DNA of 64,000 nt, from contig OZ012690.1 of assembly GCA_963942565.1 (NCBI GenBank), positions 21,342,931 to 21,406,930 of the forward strand, given 5' to 3'. The notes under the pieces were generated by a model. That model saw only the letters and a program-made list of their open reading frames with translations. It searched no databases and was not told where the DNA came from. Position 1 is the stretch's first letter, and each line of letters begins with the position of its first letter. This DNA comes from Maea johnstoni (lineage: Eukaryota; Annelida; Polychaeta; Spionida; Magelonidae). A program made the translations under genes and the position numbers. Positions 37,501 through 52,500 of this stretch are shown here, piece after piece.

Positions 37501-40137
37501 TACAGAAGTAGTGGTTGAAGACCCATATATTAGATCCCATCATCAGGTAAGCAACAGTTGTTTCAATATTTCGTTTTTAATTCACAAACTGTTCTTCCTT
37601 TATTTACCATTTACAGTGCAAGCTCTCGTTGATATTCTGGTTAAAATGATCCTGATCTGAAAAAAAGGAACCTTTTCTCACTTTAAGACTCTAAGAATGG
37701 AGAAACTACACAATTTTTTATTTGACAATTTTTTTTCAATGTAGATAGAAAACCTGTTATGATGGTTCCACTTCCTAAAGCAATTTTACATCACCAGTTA
37801 ATTCCTATACAGGTGAACTTGGATATGACAGACTCAATGGGACCAGGAAAATTGGTCCGTCATATGCAAAATCTGTCGTATACATATGATGAATACTTGA
37901 TATGCATCGGACTGGGACCAAGCATATCGTCCGTCATATCCAAGTTCACCTGTAGTTGTCTTTTTCTAGGAAAACTTTTAAATACACAGATTCAATTTGT
38001 CAAAACCATGTACAGTTTCTAACAAATGTCTCCATAACTTGAGGAACACAACCATACCTGATGCTAGGCAACTCCTGGAGGTTTCGAAAAGCACTAACCA
38101 TTGACCCAGATATTCTCTGTGTAGTCAGTACCATGGTCTTAGCCAGGATTTAGAAACTGGGTGCCCAGAAGTGGCAATTGTAAAATTTTTTGGCCTCCAA
38201 ATTTTTAAGGGGGACCACAATATACTGAGATTTCAAACATAAATATGTACAAATTTTTCAAAAAAACAAGGCATGAAATCCTTATACAATGTAATGGGAA
38301 TTATATGGAGGTGAAAAAAATTAATTACATGCTTGAGATCGCCATTTTAAGAAGTTCCTCACAATAAATAATGGGTGTCCTGAGGGTTCCTTTATGAGGG
38401 TTTGGGTGTCCAAAAAGACACCCAGACGCCCTGCTTGCTAAGACCATGGTCAGTACTTAACAATTCAAAAATGGCATCCCCTATCATGGAGGACAGGCCT
38501 TGAACTTGGGGATTTAGACTCACATGTCTTTCAATCAAAATGTTTACTGGTAAATGCCCATTTTAAAATGTTAAAACAACCATTCCTGATTTTAACTTTC
38601 AATTTTGGGGTGTGATATTCATATCTTCTTGAGTTATTAAAAGATCAATATAAATTCTGTAAATTGAATTAGTCCACTTGTGTTTGTCTTCTTATAACCA
38701 TAGCATAATTCTTGACAGACAATCCTTTCTCTTTGCTTGTCAATTAGTCAACCATTTCCTTAACCTTGATATCTTGCCTGTATATTGTGAACTTATTGTG
38801 TGTCCTTTTTCTGCAGGTTTATAACTTCCTCAGGTTTTGTGAACTGTTGGTGAAATCTAAGTGTGGAGTTAAAAAGATCTGTCTGGTAACAGGTCACGAT
38901 GACCCCGAAAGCCATCGACAGCAGAGAGCCAAATTGGACGAATTGGCGAGAAGCTTGGCAAAATGGAAGATCACCCTGGTGGTGAACTACTCAACTACTC
39001 TGCATGATAGAGAAATCAGGTAAGACAATTGGTATCTCAGGAAAGGCAAGACAAAAAATGTGTGTCGGCTTGCCGTGGCAAGTAGAATTGCTGCTGGGCA
39101 AATAGAAATCATAACTCACATACCCAACATGGCTGGTTAAAATTACAGAACATTTCTATGGCCAAATGATTGAGCATATGAAACGCATAAATGATATTCA
39201 TTTATATTTACACTGGCTTACGGAGGTTGAAAATGATAAATACCCTTAAACTTTGTTCATTTTTTTTTTTTTTGATTTTCAAATATTCAAAAGTTTGCTT
39301 GGCATTTTTATCAGGCACGTAATTTCAAGTACCAAATTGTCCTGCGTGGAAAATTGGTCCCAAATCAGATGTTGGTCCATGTCAGGATATTTTGAATACA
39401 AAGGAAAAAGCTGATTACTTTGTAAAAACTAACAATTTCGAAATCAGTCTGTAACTTTTTAATTGTTCAGAGTACTAACTACCAATTTCATATTTGCACG
39501 TGTTAATAATTATCTATACAGCCGTTGTGAATTTGAGGTGGGCAGAGATAAGAAGCAAAAGACAATACAAGATCTGATCTTTGTTGTCTGCATTATTTTG
39601 GGCCAGTTGCTATACAACACCCCTCCTTTCTAATTTTGAATTTCGATTTTTTGTTACTTTGTCTGCCATATTGCAGCTAAGTCGTGACTAGCCAGTTGAA
39701 AGTGGTAGAGGGAAATGGAGTACCCTGCGAAAACCACCGCCTGACCTCAAGTCTCTGACAACTTTCTTACATGCCCTTGCTGGGATGTGAGAATCTAATC
39801 AAACAATAGGAGGCCTGCACAACACAGCATACATAGGAGATATGGCTCATACTTTGCAATGACATTTTAGTATGTTCCACACCTAGTTTTCGATATACAA
39901 TCATGGTGGTACTAGTTATCAATCAACATGTTACAATATAGATGTTACTCCTGATATATTTCTTTTTTCACCTCTTTCAGGTTTGACAGTGGTTGGATTA
40001 TCAAGATTGGCAGAGGATTGGATATTTACAAAGCCACGGAAGGAAAGTTTTCTATAGGACGTTGTGACTTTGAACTACGACAGTGCCATGAAACAACTGT
40101 AGACATTTTTCACCGTAAACACACCAAGCCTCTATGA
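34532..40137 (+). CDS. MITD1: MITD1 homologue (MIT domain, ESCRT-III-binding abscission factor), complete
   Basis: Five exons: 34532-34673, 35894-35995, 37410-37546, 38817-39019 and 39981-40137; 741 nt, 246 residues (human 249). Residues about 1-82 are the MIT three-helix domain ([46 protein letters not shown]), which binds the C-terminal MIM motifs of ESCRT-III proteins. The rest is the phospholipase-D-like C-terminal domain that binds membrane: [75 protein letters not shown], all with direct human equivalents. The family acts at the midbody in cytokinesis. The start ATG sits in CAATAATGG and aligns with the human start. Introns hold MITEs of families C, K, A, E and G; one lies 26 bp before exon 2. 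Confidence 0.97.
34759..35067 (+). mobile_element. MITE family C, near-complete copy
   Basis: GTCTTAGCCAGGATTTAGAA ... CAGACGCCCTGCTGGCTAAG. One of the best-preserved copies. MITD1 intron 1. Confidence 0.88.
35183..35522 (-). mobile_element. MITE family K, inverted copy
   Basis: Diverged reverse complement of 15157-15495, with GGCACCAACATAAGTTTCAG at the left and AGGGCGAGCAGGCAAGTA at the right. Confidence 0.6.
35685..35867. mobile_element. MITE family A, copy 2
   Basis: CAGGTGAACTTGGATATGAC ... CAAGTTCACCTG. It ends 26 bp upstream of MITD1 exon 2 (35894), leaving just the pyrimidine tract ATTTTTTTCTAG and a few bases between element and exon. Confidence 0.9.
36541..36779. mobile_element. 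MITE family E, complete copy
   Basis: CCGTAAATTCTCAGAAATTT ... TTGCTGAGAATTTACAG, flanked by TA. Same family as 40368-40787. Confidence 0.82.
36824..37343. mobile_element. TIR element family G, 520 bp
   Basis: CCGTAATTTCGCGTGTATAA at the left has its exact inverse TTATACACGCGAAATTACGG at the right, with TA on both flanks. The words AAGACGCACC/GTGTCTTATA continue the repeat inward. The outer CCGTAA is shared with family E and resembles family H (CCATATTC / CCGTATTC), so the TA-targeting families may use related transposases. Confidence 0.85.
37810..37952. mobile_element. MITE family A, copy 3 (shorter)
   Basis: CAGGTGAACTTGGATATGAC ... ATATCCAAGTTCACCTG, TA flanks, 143 bp; about 35 bp of the interior is missing compared with copies 1, 2 and 4. 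Confidence 0.9.
38131..38452 (+). mobile_element. MITE family C, near-complete copy
   Basis: GGTCTTAGCCAGGATTTAGA ... CAGACGCCCTGCTTGCTAAG; very close to the copy at 34759. MITD1 intron 3. Confidence 0.88.
39600..39800 (-). mobile_element. tRNA-derived SINE candidate, inverted
   Basis: Reverse complement of the body at 20259-20412: GCAAGGGCATGTAAGAAAGT, GACTTGAGGTCA, CAACTGGCTAGTCAC and CTGCAATATGGCAGA. MITD1 intron 4. Confidence 0.6.
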
Positions 40138-40367
40138 TGGTGATTTGTTCTCTACACCGGAGCCTAGAGTTCAATCAATTTTTAAGAGCAAGTGTCATAT
40201 TGAAGGAAAGACAGACATTTTAACACAAGCTGCAATTTGAATATGATGATCTAGTATAGCTGTGCATTCATTAATTTTATTAAAGACTAAAGTGGTACGA
40301 CCACTGAGGTAGTAAAAAGATCAAAGGAATAGTTTACAAAAATATGAGGTGTAAATGCTCCCAAGTA

Positions 40368-40787
40368 CCGTAAATTCTGGGATATTTAGGCCACCCTAAG
40401 AATTTAGGCCACTTTAATTATTGAGCAAAATGATTTAAGAGGAATCTGGGCCACCCTGATCTATCACTTATCGGCATTAAGGGAAATTTAAGGGAAATCT
40501 GTGCCACTATCACTCTACTTTGTCTGTACAGGTGAACTTGGATATGACAGACCACTGTAAGACGGATTTTTGCATATGAAGGACGATATATAATGCTTGG
40601 TCCCTGTCCGATGCATATCAAGTATTCGTCATATGTATACGACAGATTTTGCATATGACGGACCAATTTTCCTGGTCCCATTGAGTCTGTCATATCCAAG
40701 TTCACCTGTATTTTCAGAAAACATGGGCCACCAACCCTTAAAAATGATAACTATTAGAAAGTGTCCCAAATTACTGAGAATTTACGG
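40368..40787. mobile_element. MITE family E with a family A element inserted
   Basis: CCGTAAATTCTGGGATATTT at 40368 and TTACTGAGAATTTACGG at 40787 are the inverted ends, TA flanked. The family A copy at 40529-40707 interrupts it. Without the insert and one TA it is about 240 bp, the length of the copy at 36541. It starts about 230 bp after the MITD1 stop, probably within the 3' UTR. Confidence 0.88.
40529..40707. mobile_element. MITE family A, copy 4, nested
   Basis: CAGGTGAACTTGGATATGAC ... AAGTTCACCTG with TA on both sides, inside the family E element. This dates family A movement after family E insertion at this site. Confidence 0.9.
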
Positions 40788-40867
40788 TAGTAGGGGAACT
40801 ATTTCTAGTTTTCAAGATTGATATCAATCTGGAGCATGGATGATAGGATTAGATATACAGAAATCAG

Positions 40868-40965
40868 AGTATATTGTGGTCCCCCTTAAAAATTTGGATG
40901 CCCAAAAATTTCACAATGGCCAATTTTAGGCACCCAGTTTCTAATTCCTGGCTAAGACACTATAC
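40868..40965 (-). repeat. MITE family C fragment
   Basis: TTGTGGTCCCCCTTAAAAAT and GGCACCCAGTTTCTAATTCC are the inverted first third of family C. Confidence 0.75.
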
Positions 40966-42176
40966 TATACATTAAATTCAGTTGCGATTATTCAAGACCT
41001 TTGTTCACTGAATTTATATGCCCCTTTCAGTTTAGATATGTATTGGTGAATAAGGTTTAGAAATAAAAAATAAGAGTGCATGGGTTAAAAAAAATACTGG
41101 TGGACCAAGTTCTACAATTTATAACAGGCTCAACATTGACCTAAATGAAAGGAAATGCACTTATTGGAAATGGCATATTTTTAGGTTTCCTAAAAGTCTA
41201 TAGAATACCATTGTAAAGAATATATATTTATATCTAGGTTGAAATCTAGAATAGCATTTGTATTTACAGCACATAATGAATATGAGGTCTCTGTAGTTGT
41301 CATGTATTTGTGGTCTTCCTAAAGTAACAATGAAACCTAACATAGTATCTGTGTACAATTAGGATTAAATGAATACATTTAATTGTAGACCAGATATATA
41401 CATTTCATTATATAACAAGATTCTATATTCTTATAAAGAAGAAATATGGGAAGAGATTTGGTAAGAGATATTTGCATTGAAAACTCCATGTAAGTTTCAA
41501 TGATTGTTCTTGACAAATTATCTAGAGAATTTCTGAAAAGATCATCTAGCCTTCCATGCTTATAAAACATATTGAAGTTTTGTCATCCTCATAATCTTGA
41601 ACAGAATACATGATATGAAACATGGGGAGATATTTTTATAAAGCAATACTTAGAGCGATAATTGATCAGAAATTGTACATGTGATGTTTAACAAACCCTT
41701 CATAAATATGTTTTTAGATTATGCTTAATTCTTTGGGTTGTGTGCAAATCTGTGAGGCCATGTTTGCAAATGGTTTATATTATGTATGTAAATATTTTGT
41801 TTCTATTATTATTGTTCTTTTGTACTGCATGTATCTTTGAAATTTGAATGCCTCAATACTCTGTGACTTAGAAGAACTTAGAAATTCATACCTATTGTCT
41901 AGAATAGTTAATTTAATAGGGTGTTTGCAACAATATTTAAAATGCCTGTCTGAAATTGCAATCATGAAATTTCTGCCCTCCAGATTTAACTAATCACAGC
42001 TACTTTAAATCCTTAAACAAAGTAAATCTAATAGCCTATGTATCAAAAGGGTAATTTATACTTCGACCATATCTTAGAAGATGGTTTGTTAGAAAAATAT
42101 AGGTCATTATGACATTATTCCCTAAAAGTCATAAATGAACGGTCTCTGTTGAATTTTTTGTCTGTCTTAATTTAAG

Positions 42177-42266
42177 TCAACGTTTTTATTGTTACCGTCT
42201 TGAACCCATTTGGTAAATTCGGGAAGATTAAGTAGACGTTAACATTACCTGTAATACAGTATTTAA
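42177..42266 (-). repeat. Repeat family L, copy 1
   Basis: About 90 bp shared with 63060-63150: CCCATTTGGTAAATTCGGGA and GTTAACATTACC are common. On the minus strand both copies read YCI(T/K)GNVNV(Y/C)LIF then NLPNG, so it may be a scrap of an element's coding region or chance in a short repeat. Confidence 0.6.
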
Positions 42267-44351
42267 CCCAAACGCATGGGCTGACACAAAAAATGTCATG
42301 GTCGGGCATTATAACCAAGCAATAATTGAAAGCACCTGTAAATAGTGGCTCACACACACAAAAGACTGAATGCTCTTGTGTATATGTAGACAATACAGAT
42401 AGCATGAATAGTGGTGTGAAATATAATAGGTCGAGCAAGAGTGATTTATCTCTAGTTGTTTACTATGATGTCTATTGGCCTCATTAAGTAAACAAGGGCC
42501 AAGATTCACACTTGGAGTTACTCGAACTAGAATGTATATGAAACTCATCGAAGTATTCTCTCCCTGTTATTGGTCGACTGACCATAAAGAGAAGAAAAGA
42601 GGGTAAGGTATTTGGTGATGAAATGATGAAGAGGGAAATGAACTCCTATAAACTCTGGCATGGGATTGAACTCTGGACCCCACACCTTCCAGCGCTCAGG
42701 TCTGCACTGCATAATTGAATCTGGTACATACATCATTAAGTCTGGTACCCTAGACTTGAATCTTGACATTTGTCATCAGTAAAATGTGGAGTGTAATGGC
42801 AAATGGTAATTGGTGTGTAATGGGCATACAACCATCAAACTAAGTAAAAGCTGAGAGTAGTAGACATGTATTTCTCTGGTAAAAGCTGAGGAAATAAAAA
42901 GTTTCAAAATCATAGGCCCCTGAGATAAGTTTGAGTGAGAAACTCTGACAAAAATATATATGGCCGTTTCTTACCATATGGTCTGTAAAAACCGAAGCAC
43001 ATCACATAGTAAAATACGGTCACATACCAGATTTACATGTGGATTTGCCAATGACCTAACCATTCAAGTAAAAGTAAAGTACAGTAATCTTTATTTTAGG
43101 GCAGTATATTAATTTTAAGAAACACAAGCTACCAAGGCTCTTGGCCGACAGGACCTATTAAAGTGACATCTGAGGCACTAGACAGCAGCAAGGAAATTGA
43201 AATTTCCCTTTTCTGCAAGTGTGCTAACTATTATAGTGGGAAATTCCACTTGAAGACTGATAGTTGTGTTCATACTATGTATTACTTCTAATTCCAAGGT
43301 GGGCAATCCACAGCTTTGGGTTGCTTCCAATCAGATAGGCAGCTCCCAGCTAAAGGATAAATCATACAATTTCTCCGAAATAGTTCATTCTTACTGCCTC
43401 TTTTTGATTATGGTGAAAAAGATCGGAAAAATATTGAAAACGTATTGAAACCTTCATAAATAGGAGGGACCATGTAATCTCCACAAAATATGTACACCCC
43501 GACGTAACAAACTTTTTCCAAACGGCATAAAAATCTTTAAAACCACGAGGTGAATTGTGCAGGCTCTAGATAAATACATTTTGAGAGAGTACAAAAGAAT
43601 ATGGTGTTCCTCATATACATGTAGTAATGTATGACGAAAACGAAGCGAAGAAACCAAAAGAAACGATAATGCCTTTTGGGAAATATGGTTATACGTTAGT
43701 GCAATATTTATATTATTATACAAATTAGTAACCGCTATGTTTAAGGGAAGTATTTGCCACCCGAACATGAGAAAACTCGGACATAAAAGTTGACTTCGAA
43801 CTGGACTGACAATTTAAAAGGGATACATGTACTAACATAATGACAGGTTTTCTTATGAAAGAGTATCGACAAAATAGCCGCAAGATTGTAATATAATTTA
43901 AAAAAACTACAGTGTAATTTGGCATACAACAAAAGTTTCCGAAGAGGTCTGTCTGTAATCTCAAAACTCGGTGACGACGCTTGTCTGGCTTCCGAGAACG
44001 GCGAGGTCCTCACAGTCGGCATAATACTTTGTTTAAGATTATGCCTTAACCCTTATCTGCTGGTAGCCAATTTGGCAAGAGTAGACGATTCTGAGATTCA
44101 TCAAATGCACATTTCACCACAAGGAAAAGTGACACCAATGTAATACGAATACTGGGTTGGCCAAAAGATGACACTCGAAAACTATCAACTAAAAGCGCAA
44201 CCTTTCCTTGAACAACCTACTATGCTCGACTCATATGCTTCTGGTATATTTGTTCAATTGAATAATGTTTTCTTTTCCTTATCTATGTTAAAAACATTGC
44301 TTTTGAGAATGTAGTAGGGCATACATATAAAACAGGGTTGTCGTGCACACT

Positions 44352-44572
44352 TTAACCCTGGCCATCTAATACTAAGGCTACATTCGTCCAAAGCACAAGG
44401 ATGCAAAGATTTTTGAAAAACATCTAAACCCTGTCAAGTTGGTATTCATTAGATAGCTCTCACGGAGTACTCTCAGATGAGTAACCATGTACCAGGATTT
44501 CAGCCACTTTTCAGGTTTTTTTTTTGCTTCATTTGGTATTGACAAAATTAGCTGTCAGCAGCATAAGGGTTA
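44352..44572 (-). mobile_element. TTAA-type MITE family B copy
   Basis: TTAACCCTGGCCATCTAATA ... CAGCAGCATAAGGGTTA; inverted orientation. Ends about 340 bp before the sulfotransferase start. Confidence 0.85.
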
Positions 44573-44911
44573 CCGGTAAGTCCTGACTGGCCAGATACTA
44601 GTACCTGTGAATGTCCAAACCTTCACTTTTCCGTCATGGGCCCCTGTCATCAGGGAACCATTGATGATGAAGCACAGTGCCATGTTTCAGATGACAACAA
44701 CTGTATAGACTACTTGTCATTGTTTTTTGTTCGCGTTTCACTTGAGCATGTAGTTGTCTAGTTCGTGTAGAATCTGCTTGTACACCACCATCTGTCGCCG
44801 TTTATTGATGAGCGGAGATTCAACAGGAGAAATATACTCGATACAGATCGATAACGAATACAGTAGCTATATTTGAGTTTGCTGCGACACGGATGACACC
44901 GACTCGATAAT

Positions 44912-47254
<2,343 letters not shown>

Positions 47255-47598
47255 TTAAAGCTCATTATCCATCATAGACCTAAAGATAGGTAACTGTCAT
47301 CAGACTCTTAATCCATTCACACTAGCTGCCCCCGTGCACAGCACGTGTTTAGTTCAAAATCGTAATTTCCCCTCATCCACATTGCCATGCTAACCAATGT
47401 TGCATACTTATGAAAATTGCACCATTTCGAAAACCCAAAAACCCTTCTCGCCCATCTTTACACCACAGTGAAGCAATCCATGGCATCAGCATTAGAACTT
47501 CACAGGTGCCACGAGTTCTAGAATATGTGGCCAAAGGTCTAAAACTTGCTTTTAATGTATAAATCTGAATCGTTCCAGTAGTCTGACAGATATGGAAC

Positions 47599-48437
<839 letters not shown>

Positions 48438-49368
48438 ACTCATAGACACGTACAGCGAGGATATATCTTTAAAACAACAATATCATTCAAAATGTATGAC
48501 TAAAAGTTGCCGAATTTACCAATCTCTATTAACGTACATGTTTTTCATTTGCTTTTCTGGAAGAAGTCTGCTACTCGTTCAGGTACTTCCAGACTTTTAG
48601 TGAGTCGGAATTATAAATGTTGCATTTGTCCAAACTGGGATAGTGGGCTACATACGAGTATACTCTTGTTCTTCGCCTAAATCTTACATACAACCACCAA
48701 CCCAGTCGTACGTAGGTATACTTCATACGTAGAATGTAGACCAATCTTACAGTTACTTTACTAAACTCGTTTTGTTGTTTATTCTGATCACCGTGTTCCA
48801 ATTCAAGTAATTTGCTGTATCACTAATTACAAAAATAAGGCTTACAAACTAAAGAATAGTTCCGATCACACGTGTTTAGGGTTTTTGTTTATTATACCTG
48901 AAACTTGCTGAAAGTCCTTGCCCTCTGTAGACAATGAGAGAAGTAAAAGATTCGCAAAAAGAGAATAACACAGTCAGTATAGATAAGCAAAGAAATATAC
49001 CATACCAGGCCATCTTCAACCGGCCGGGAGAACTTGTCTGCTGATACGTTAAAGAACTATATAGTGTACATGTATTTTTGATGGTAAAGAAATGCGATTT
49101 GCATAACTTGATTAATTTGTATAGGCAATTTATGGGAAAGACTGCATGCGCTTTAACAGCTTAATCTGAGGTTGCACACACCTGTATGGCTGGCAATAGT
49201 TTTCAAATTTAAGAAGGATAACGTAAACATGTTCTATATAAGATTTAATGTGATAGATGGAATCTTAAAACTGAAGACGTCTATTATAAATTTGGAAAAT
49301 GATGTCAATAGCGTCCGTCACCTTATATAATACATGTCATGGTCTGTGTAAATGTTTCACGTTTTATT

Positions 49369-49545
49369 AGCGTTTTAAGAATAACTACAACGGTATTACT
49401 TGGAAAGGCACATCCAAAGCGTCGGATTGATCAACTGTATCATGCAGCTGTATCTTTTCGGCTGTTGGCTCGTAAATTGAGAGGAAAAGAAAAGTACAGG
49501 ATACATCCTACTGAACACGATCCGGATGAATATGATGAAGTAAGA
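49369..49545 (+). CDS. Possible orphan coding exon, function unknown
   Basis: A frame open from the acceptor-like TTTTATTAG reads ...LLGKAHPKRRIDQLYHAAVS, FRLLARKLRGKEKYR and IHPTEHDPDEYDE, then meets a good donor GAA|GTAAGA at 49546. The composition is protein-like (charged, helical, no low complexity). I do not recognise it and could not find a partner exon whose phase fits well, so it may be chance. Confidence 0.25.
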
Positions 49546-49806
49546 CCTCATTTTACGTAGCTTTGGGGTTGACGTTATAGTACCCACTGGTACCAGCCGG
49601 TCAGACTTTCCGTATTTATAGTATTTTGAAAGCCGTGATTATTTTATAAGATTTATTTTCACTTTCAAAAGTGAAATTATAATCCTCTCCATGCTTTTTT
49701 GGAACTTAAATACGGAGCCTCCTATTAATATAAGCAATTGAAATAGCTCATGCATTTTTCGCAATTGTTGTTGCAATGCGTAGGATGGACCGAAATATCT
49801 GACTAT

Positions 49807-49965
49807 GTAATGCCATGTTGCTGATTTTCTATGATTATTTAGCTCTATATGGACGTTTTTGTATATGTTATGATCTCTACTGCATTCTGCAGTAAAAATC
49901 ATAACATAAACAAAAACGTCCATATAGAGCTAAATAATCATAGAAAATCAGCAACATGGCATTAC
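49807..49965. repeat. 159-bp near-perfect hairpin (78-bp arms, 3-bp loop)
   Basis: GTAATGCCATGTTGCTGATT at 49807 is answered by AATCAGCAACATGGCATTAC ending at 49965. Arms match at 75 of 78 positions up to a central TACTGCA-TTC-TGCAGTA. No TIR or target duplication was found outside it. Confidence 0.95.
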
Positions 49966-49996
49966 TATGGAATGCCATTAATCCATTTATTCACTA

Positions 49997-50112
49997 TTTC
50001 TCTTTAAAGAAAAATGATTTTTCTTTAAAGAGAAATCATTTTTCTTTAAAGAAAAATCGTTATATTTTTCTTTAAAGAAAAAATTTTTTTTCTTTAAAGA
50101 AAAATAATTTTC
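49997..50112. repeat. Array of TTTAAA-centred palindromes, 5 units
   Basis: Five units of (T)TTTCTTTAAAGAAA(A), each itself a palindrome of 14-18 bp, spaced about 20-27 bp and joined by short TGA, TCA or TCGTTATA spacers. Begins 32 bp after the long hairpin. Confidence 0.92.
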
Positions 50113-51137
50113 AGTACCGAGCCCCTAGCACCCATTTAACTGATTTCTGGTTGTATGTAAAGGAAGGCCGGGGGCGCTAGTGTCATCTCCTATAAACTAG
50201 ACCAAAACCAAAGTCGGAAGCATTTTGCTATAATCTGGACACGCACAAAGAGTCGAGAGACATATTTCTCCGATAACTTGGTCTGTGTATTGCTGTCATA
50301 AAGTAAAGACAGCGAATTTTTAATTAGACTATCAGACTTTCTTCACTTCCAAACGGCGATCGAATTGGACAAGTTGTAAATGTCCACCATATTTGTTTTT
50401 TAAAAGCCAGAAATACTCACGGAATGGCTTTAATTTAAAATTTGAATTAACGCAAATGCAACAAGTATATCACTAACCTAAATAGCATGTATTGTTTATA
50501 TGATAAAATGTCAAGAATATTGGCTGGAAGAAAGCAAAACATATGTTAATTAATTACACTTTTATGACCGGAAGCCTAAATATGTGTACCTATCAGCCCA
50601 CAGCGTCAAACTTTTACTTACAGGGGGGTGCAACAGAATCCAAATTTTGGGGTTTTGGCCGCTAGACTAAAATATAAATTTTCCGTTTTTGGGTTTTATG
50701 CTAAACCATCTCTGCTAACATAAAATCTGAGGATGGCATTGAAACTTACATGTGCAACACAGAACGTCCACAATAGTACTTCAACGCATACAGTAAGGTT
50801 CAATATTATCTAGCTAGAGATAGGACATGTTTATAGATGAAGGCATTGTAGATGCATTGGTGTTACATCATAGCGGCTTGTAGAGCAGACATTCTTAATC
50901 CTATGAAATTAAAGGGATTTTGACAGAACTTAATCCATGTGTAGCTTTACACTATGTTCTTCACCTTGGCCAAGCATACCCACTTACCCTCTTCCTCGTC
51001 CCAAAGCATCTAATGCAGTAGCTTTAGCACAGCTCTCAGTCATGGGTCATTTCAAAAAGCCAAAAAAGTCGACTAGAAAAATGACATAAATGTTAAAGCA
51101 AGTTCAATCAGAGATATAGATAACTCATCTGTATGTA
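50113..51137. other. Spacer, nothing recognised
   Basis: AT-rich sequence. I see no gene, repeat or strong signal. Confidence 0.4.
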
Positions 51138-51315
51138 CAGGGCGTCCCAAAAAAAATGCAATCCTCCCCTTTTTCAAATATTTCTTCAAAACAGCTTTAG
51201 TAACATCAACAATGACTTCATGGTTAAAGAGAATAATATCTTAGAGATAACCTGTTGTAGTTTCAAGCAAATCTGATCATCCATAACAAAGCTATGAGGC
51301 AAAGTTTGACCCCTC

Positions 51316-51574
51316 TATCATTTCACTCCAACACAAGGTAAATTTCCTGCATACTGACCAAGCAGTATAGCCTGGTTCTCAGGTTGTATTAGGTATAGTG
51401 CCCCCACCAAATCAGGTCAGATCAGTGAAACAGCCAGATATCACAGACTTGTAGCAAGTCTAAATAAGCAGGTGTAGCTGCTATTTTTAGCATAAGGCTC
51501 TGGGTGCTCAGGCAAGCTGACTCCAAAACCAGTATTCACCATAGGTTTTACATTGTGTTGGAGTGAAATGATAT
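51316..51574. mobile_element. Nested 255-bp inverted-repeat element
   Basis: ATCATTTCACTCCAACACAA at the left and TTGTGTTGGAGTGAAATGAT at the right are exact inverses; GTAAA and ATACTG words continue the symmetry inward. Confidence 0.8.
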
Positions 51575-52500
51575 ACCGTAAAGTCTCGGACACTTTTTAT
51601 TAATTACGATTTTCGTTGGCTGATGGTGGCCGAAATTTACTGAAAATAGCTATCAAAGCTTAGACACTGTGGCCGATATTCGCCGATTTTATCAATTGAA
51701 ATGAAAGCTAGATGGAAAATCGATCACTTACTTTGTACACAAGAACACAATTTTCCCCCACAAAATTCTTATTGTCCACCTACCTGACTTGCCATTCCTC
51801 TGCTATAAATACTAATAAAATAATTTGCCTACCTTATATGTTGTTTACTTGTTTATTCTTGGTGCCGCACGCCATTTTTTTTTGTTTTTTGTTTGTTTGG
51901 GATCCGTAACCGCATTTTTCCCACGGGGTCAACTCCCAAAGGAGGACCTACGGAGTTCACCCTCTACCACCCAGGCCACTCGTCACCCCCGGGCCTTGTC
52001 TCAGTCTCAGTTCCCTCTCCCCCCATACTTTTGTCATGAATGCCTCTTGCATCCGGTCCGTACCCTACCCTGTCCTCCTGTCCTATACATATACCCTATC
52101 GAGTCTCTGGTCTGTTTCTTCCTTGTCTTTCTGTCCTACACATATATTCAAACCCCACAGAAAAGAACCCCTCAACATATTTCAAACCCCACAAACAAAC
52201 TATGTTAATTCATTATCTCAATAACCGAAACAATTAAAACATCAGTGAAACTCTCGTCTCCCCTCCTGTATCCTCCGTGCCTACCTGTTTCGGTGCCCCT
52301 CCCTTCCACCACCGGCTCTCTTCCCCTTTACCGTTGAGTCCGAACCAACAAATGTGTTAGACAAAGATAACAAACATATATGTACACAGGCCCACCCCTA
52401 TCGCTTCTCCCCTTCTCTCTTCTTCATCATCTTCCTCATCCCATCTCCCACAGTTCTAGCCAGTACCTCTGATGGCTCCCCAACTAAAACCACTAATTCC

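Larger units (their letters stand above)
40138..44911. other. Intergenic region MITD1 to sulfotransferase
   Basis: Holds the MITD1 3' UTR, with candidate poly(A) signals ATTAAA at 40279 and AATAAA at 41062. It also holds MITEs at 40368, 40868 and 44352, a family B scrap at 44046-44080 (TTAACCCTTATCTGCTGGTA), and a minus-strand tRNA-like B-box region near 42650-42700 (GGGATTGAACTCTGGACCCC) that may be a SINE. 41100-42160 and 42800-44000 show nothing that I recognise. No supported gene. Confidence 0.55.

Noticed and set aside
42600-42780. Functional tRNA gene on the minus strand
   Set aside because: A B-box-like word (GAGTTCAATCCC) is present, but I could not fold a full cloverleaf; at most a SINE.
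49997-50112. CRISPR-like array
   Set aside because: Units are AT-rich palindromes with 3-10 bp spacers in a eukaryotic genome; there are no unique spacers of CRISPR length.
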